Assembly (NCBI RefSeq): GCF_000763805.1
Contig: NZ_JRKS01000031.1
Coordinates: 1 to 34,885, forward strand
DNA: 34,885 nt
Direction of reading: 5' to 3'
Source of the DNA: Paracoccus sphaerophysae
Lineage (GTDB): Bacteria; Pseudomonadota; Alphaproteobacteria; Rhodobacterales; Rhodobacteraceae
The notes beneath the pieces were generated by a model that ran no database searches, was not told the origin of the DNA, and was given only the letters and a program-made list of their open reading frames with translations. The translations under genes were made by a program, and so were the position numbers. Positions within the stretch are counted from its first letter, which is position 1, and every line of letters starts with the position of its first letter. Shown here piece by piece: positions 34,188 through 34,885 of the stretch.

Positions 34188-34885
34188 TGGGACTGCCGGC
34201 GGGACTGTCGCTGTTCGACCTGACCGGGCGCCGGGCGCTGGTCACCGGATCGTCGCAGGGGATCGGCATGGCGCTGGCCCGCGGGCTGGCTGCCGCCGGG
34301 GCTGAGGTGGTGCTGAACGGGCGCGACGAGGCGCGGCTGGACGCCGCCGCCGCCGCGCTGCGGGCCGAGGGCTTCGCCGTCGCGACGCTGCCCTTTGACG
34401 TCACCGACCACGCCGCCGCCCGCGCCGCCGTGGACGGGTTCGAGGCCGCCACGGGCCCCATCGACATTCTCATCAACAACGCCGGCCAGCAGCATCGCGG
34501 CCCGCTCGAGGAGTTTCCCGCCGACGCCTTCCAGCGGCTGCTGCAGGTCAACATCGCCAGCGTCTTCAACGTGGCGCAGGCCTGCGCGCGGCACATGATC
34601 GCGCGCGGGCGGGGGCATATCGTCAACATCTGCTCGGTCCAGTCGGCGCTGGCCCGGCCCGGCATCGCCCCCTACACGGCGACCAAGGGCGCGGTCGCGA
34701 ACCTGACCAAGGGGATGGCAACCGACTGGGCGCGGCACGGGCTGAACTGCAACGGGCTCGCGCCCGGCTATTTCGACACGCCCCTGAACGCGGCGCTGGT
34801 CAGCGACCCGGCGTTTTCCGGCTGGCTGGCCCGCCCGGGTGCGCCGGGCCAGCCAGTCGGAAAACGCCGGGTCGCTGACCAGCGC
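34187..34885 (+). CDS. SDR oxidoreductase, gluconate 5-dehydrogenase-like (partial)
   Basis: A partial SDR that runs off the right edge. The start ATG at 34187 overlaps the previous stop (TGATG). It begins FDLTGRRALVTGSSQGIGMALARGLAAAGAEVVLNGRDE, with NNAGQQHRGPLEEFP, an SVQSALARPGIAPYTATKGA active site and GLAPGYFDTPLNAALV, all typical of gluconate 5-dehydrogenases (IdnO/Gno type), which interconvert D-gluconate and 5-keto-D-gluconate. From about residue 216 the sequence is the reverse complement of the preceding 41 bases, so the last residues are not trustworthy and the real C-terminus is missing. Confidence 0.82.
   Translation, partial: MGLPAGLSLFDLTGRRALVTGSSQGIGMALARGLAAAGAEVVLNGRDEARLDAAAAALRAEGFAVATLPFDVTDHAAARAAVDGFEAATGPIDILINNAGQQHRGPLEEFPADAFQRLLQVNIASVFNVAQACARHMIARGRGHIVNICSVQSALARPGIAPYTATKGAVANLTKGMATDWARHGLNCNGLAPGYFDTPLNAALVSDPAFSGWLARPGAPGQPVGKRRVADQR
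34793..34885. repeat. Fold-back palindrome at the right edge
   Basis: Bases 34793-34833 pair with 34845-34885 (40 of 41, one G/T mismatch at 34821/34857) around an 11-base centre. The repeat ends exactly at the window edge and lies inside an SDR coding region. The reverse arm, read back, encodes the same DPAFS-D-WLAR stretch and runs on to RRT, as a normal family member would. This favours a chimeric end over a natural palindrome. Confidence 0.9.

Overview
The window is about 35 kb of very GC-rich DNA (near 70% G+C by eye) from an alphaproteobacterium. It is probably a Rhodobacteraceae member, most likely Paracoccus or a close relative. The genus is an inference from three things: the protein sequences of the spc/alpha ribosomal operon, a Mur-type Fur regulator next to a SitABCD manganese transporter, and a GbpR-ChvE-GguAB sugar uptake locus. 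No tRNA, rRNA, CRISPR array or transposase was seen, and no stretch longer than about 300 bases lacks a gene.

Region 1 (1-5983, mostly minus strand) is the end of the ribosomal protein operon: rplO, secY, adk, an exported protein of unknown role coupled to adk, rpsM (TTG start), rpsK and rpoA. A plus-strand SnoaL-like gene with a one-base frameshift sits between rpsM and the exported-protein gene. Region 2 (6134-10235) is mur, divergent from the overlapping sitABCD operon. It lies directly upstream of rplO, where rpmD would be expected. Region 3 (10178-12527) holds a short class III CoA-transferase, a histidine phosphatase and an SDR resembling 2-keto-3-deoxy-L-fuconate dehydrogenase.

Region 4 (12533-23696) is a sugar uptake and oxidation operon: gbpR (minus strand), then two tandem chvE paralogues, gguA, gguB, L-arabinonate dehydratase, L-arabinose/D-galactose 1-dehydrogenase, dgoK, dgoA and a cytoplasmic lactonase. 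Together these could take L-arabinose to 2-keto-3-deoxy-L-arabinonate and D-galactose to pyruvate plus glyceraldehyde 3-phosphate (De Ley-Doudoroff route). No separate galactonate dehydratase is present.

Region 5 (23693-34885) holds further sugar-acid genes. The minus-strand set is a DHDPS-type L-2-keto-3-deoxyarabonate dehydratase, an FAH-type (XylX-like) dehydratase, a DenD-like dehydrogenase, a GntR/FCD regulator, an SDR and an aldose 1-epimerase. The plus strand has a beta-hydroxyacid dehydrogenase carrying a perfect 33-bp tandem duplication, XylD-type D-xylonate dehydratase and two SDRs. A Tat-exported lactonase is encoded on the minus strand. The dehydratases converge on alpha-ketoglutarate semialdehyde; the dehydrogenase that would consume it is not in the window. 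Two divergent promoters carry the identical palindrome TGGTATACCA, which suggests a shared GntR-type control.

The last 93 bases form a near-perfect fold-back (41-bp arms, one mismatch) that interrupts the last gene at the window edge and is probably an assembly artefact. I did not find a clearly new system. The strongest unusual signals are the fold-back end, the in-frame 33-bp duplication, the SnoaL frameshift, the shared operator palindromes and the merged arabinose/galactose/xylose gene set.
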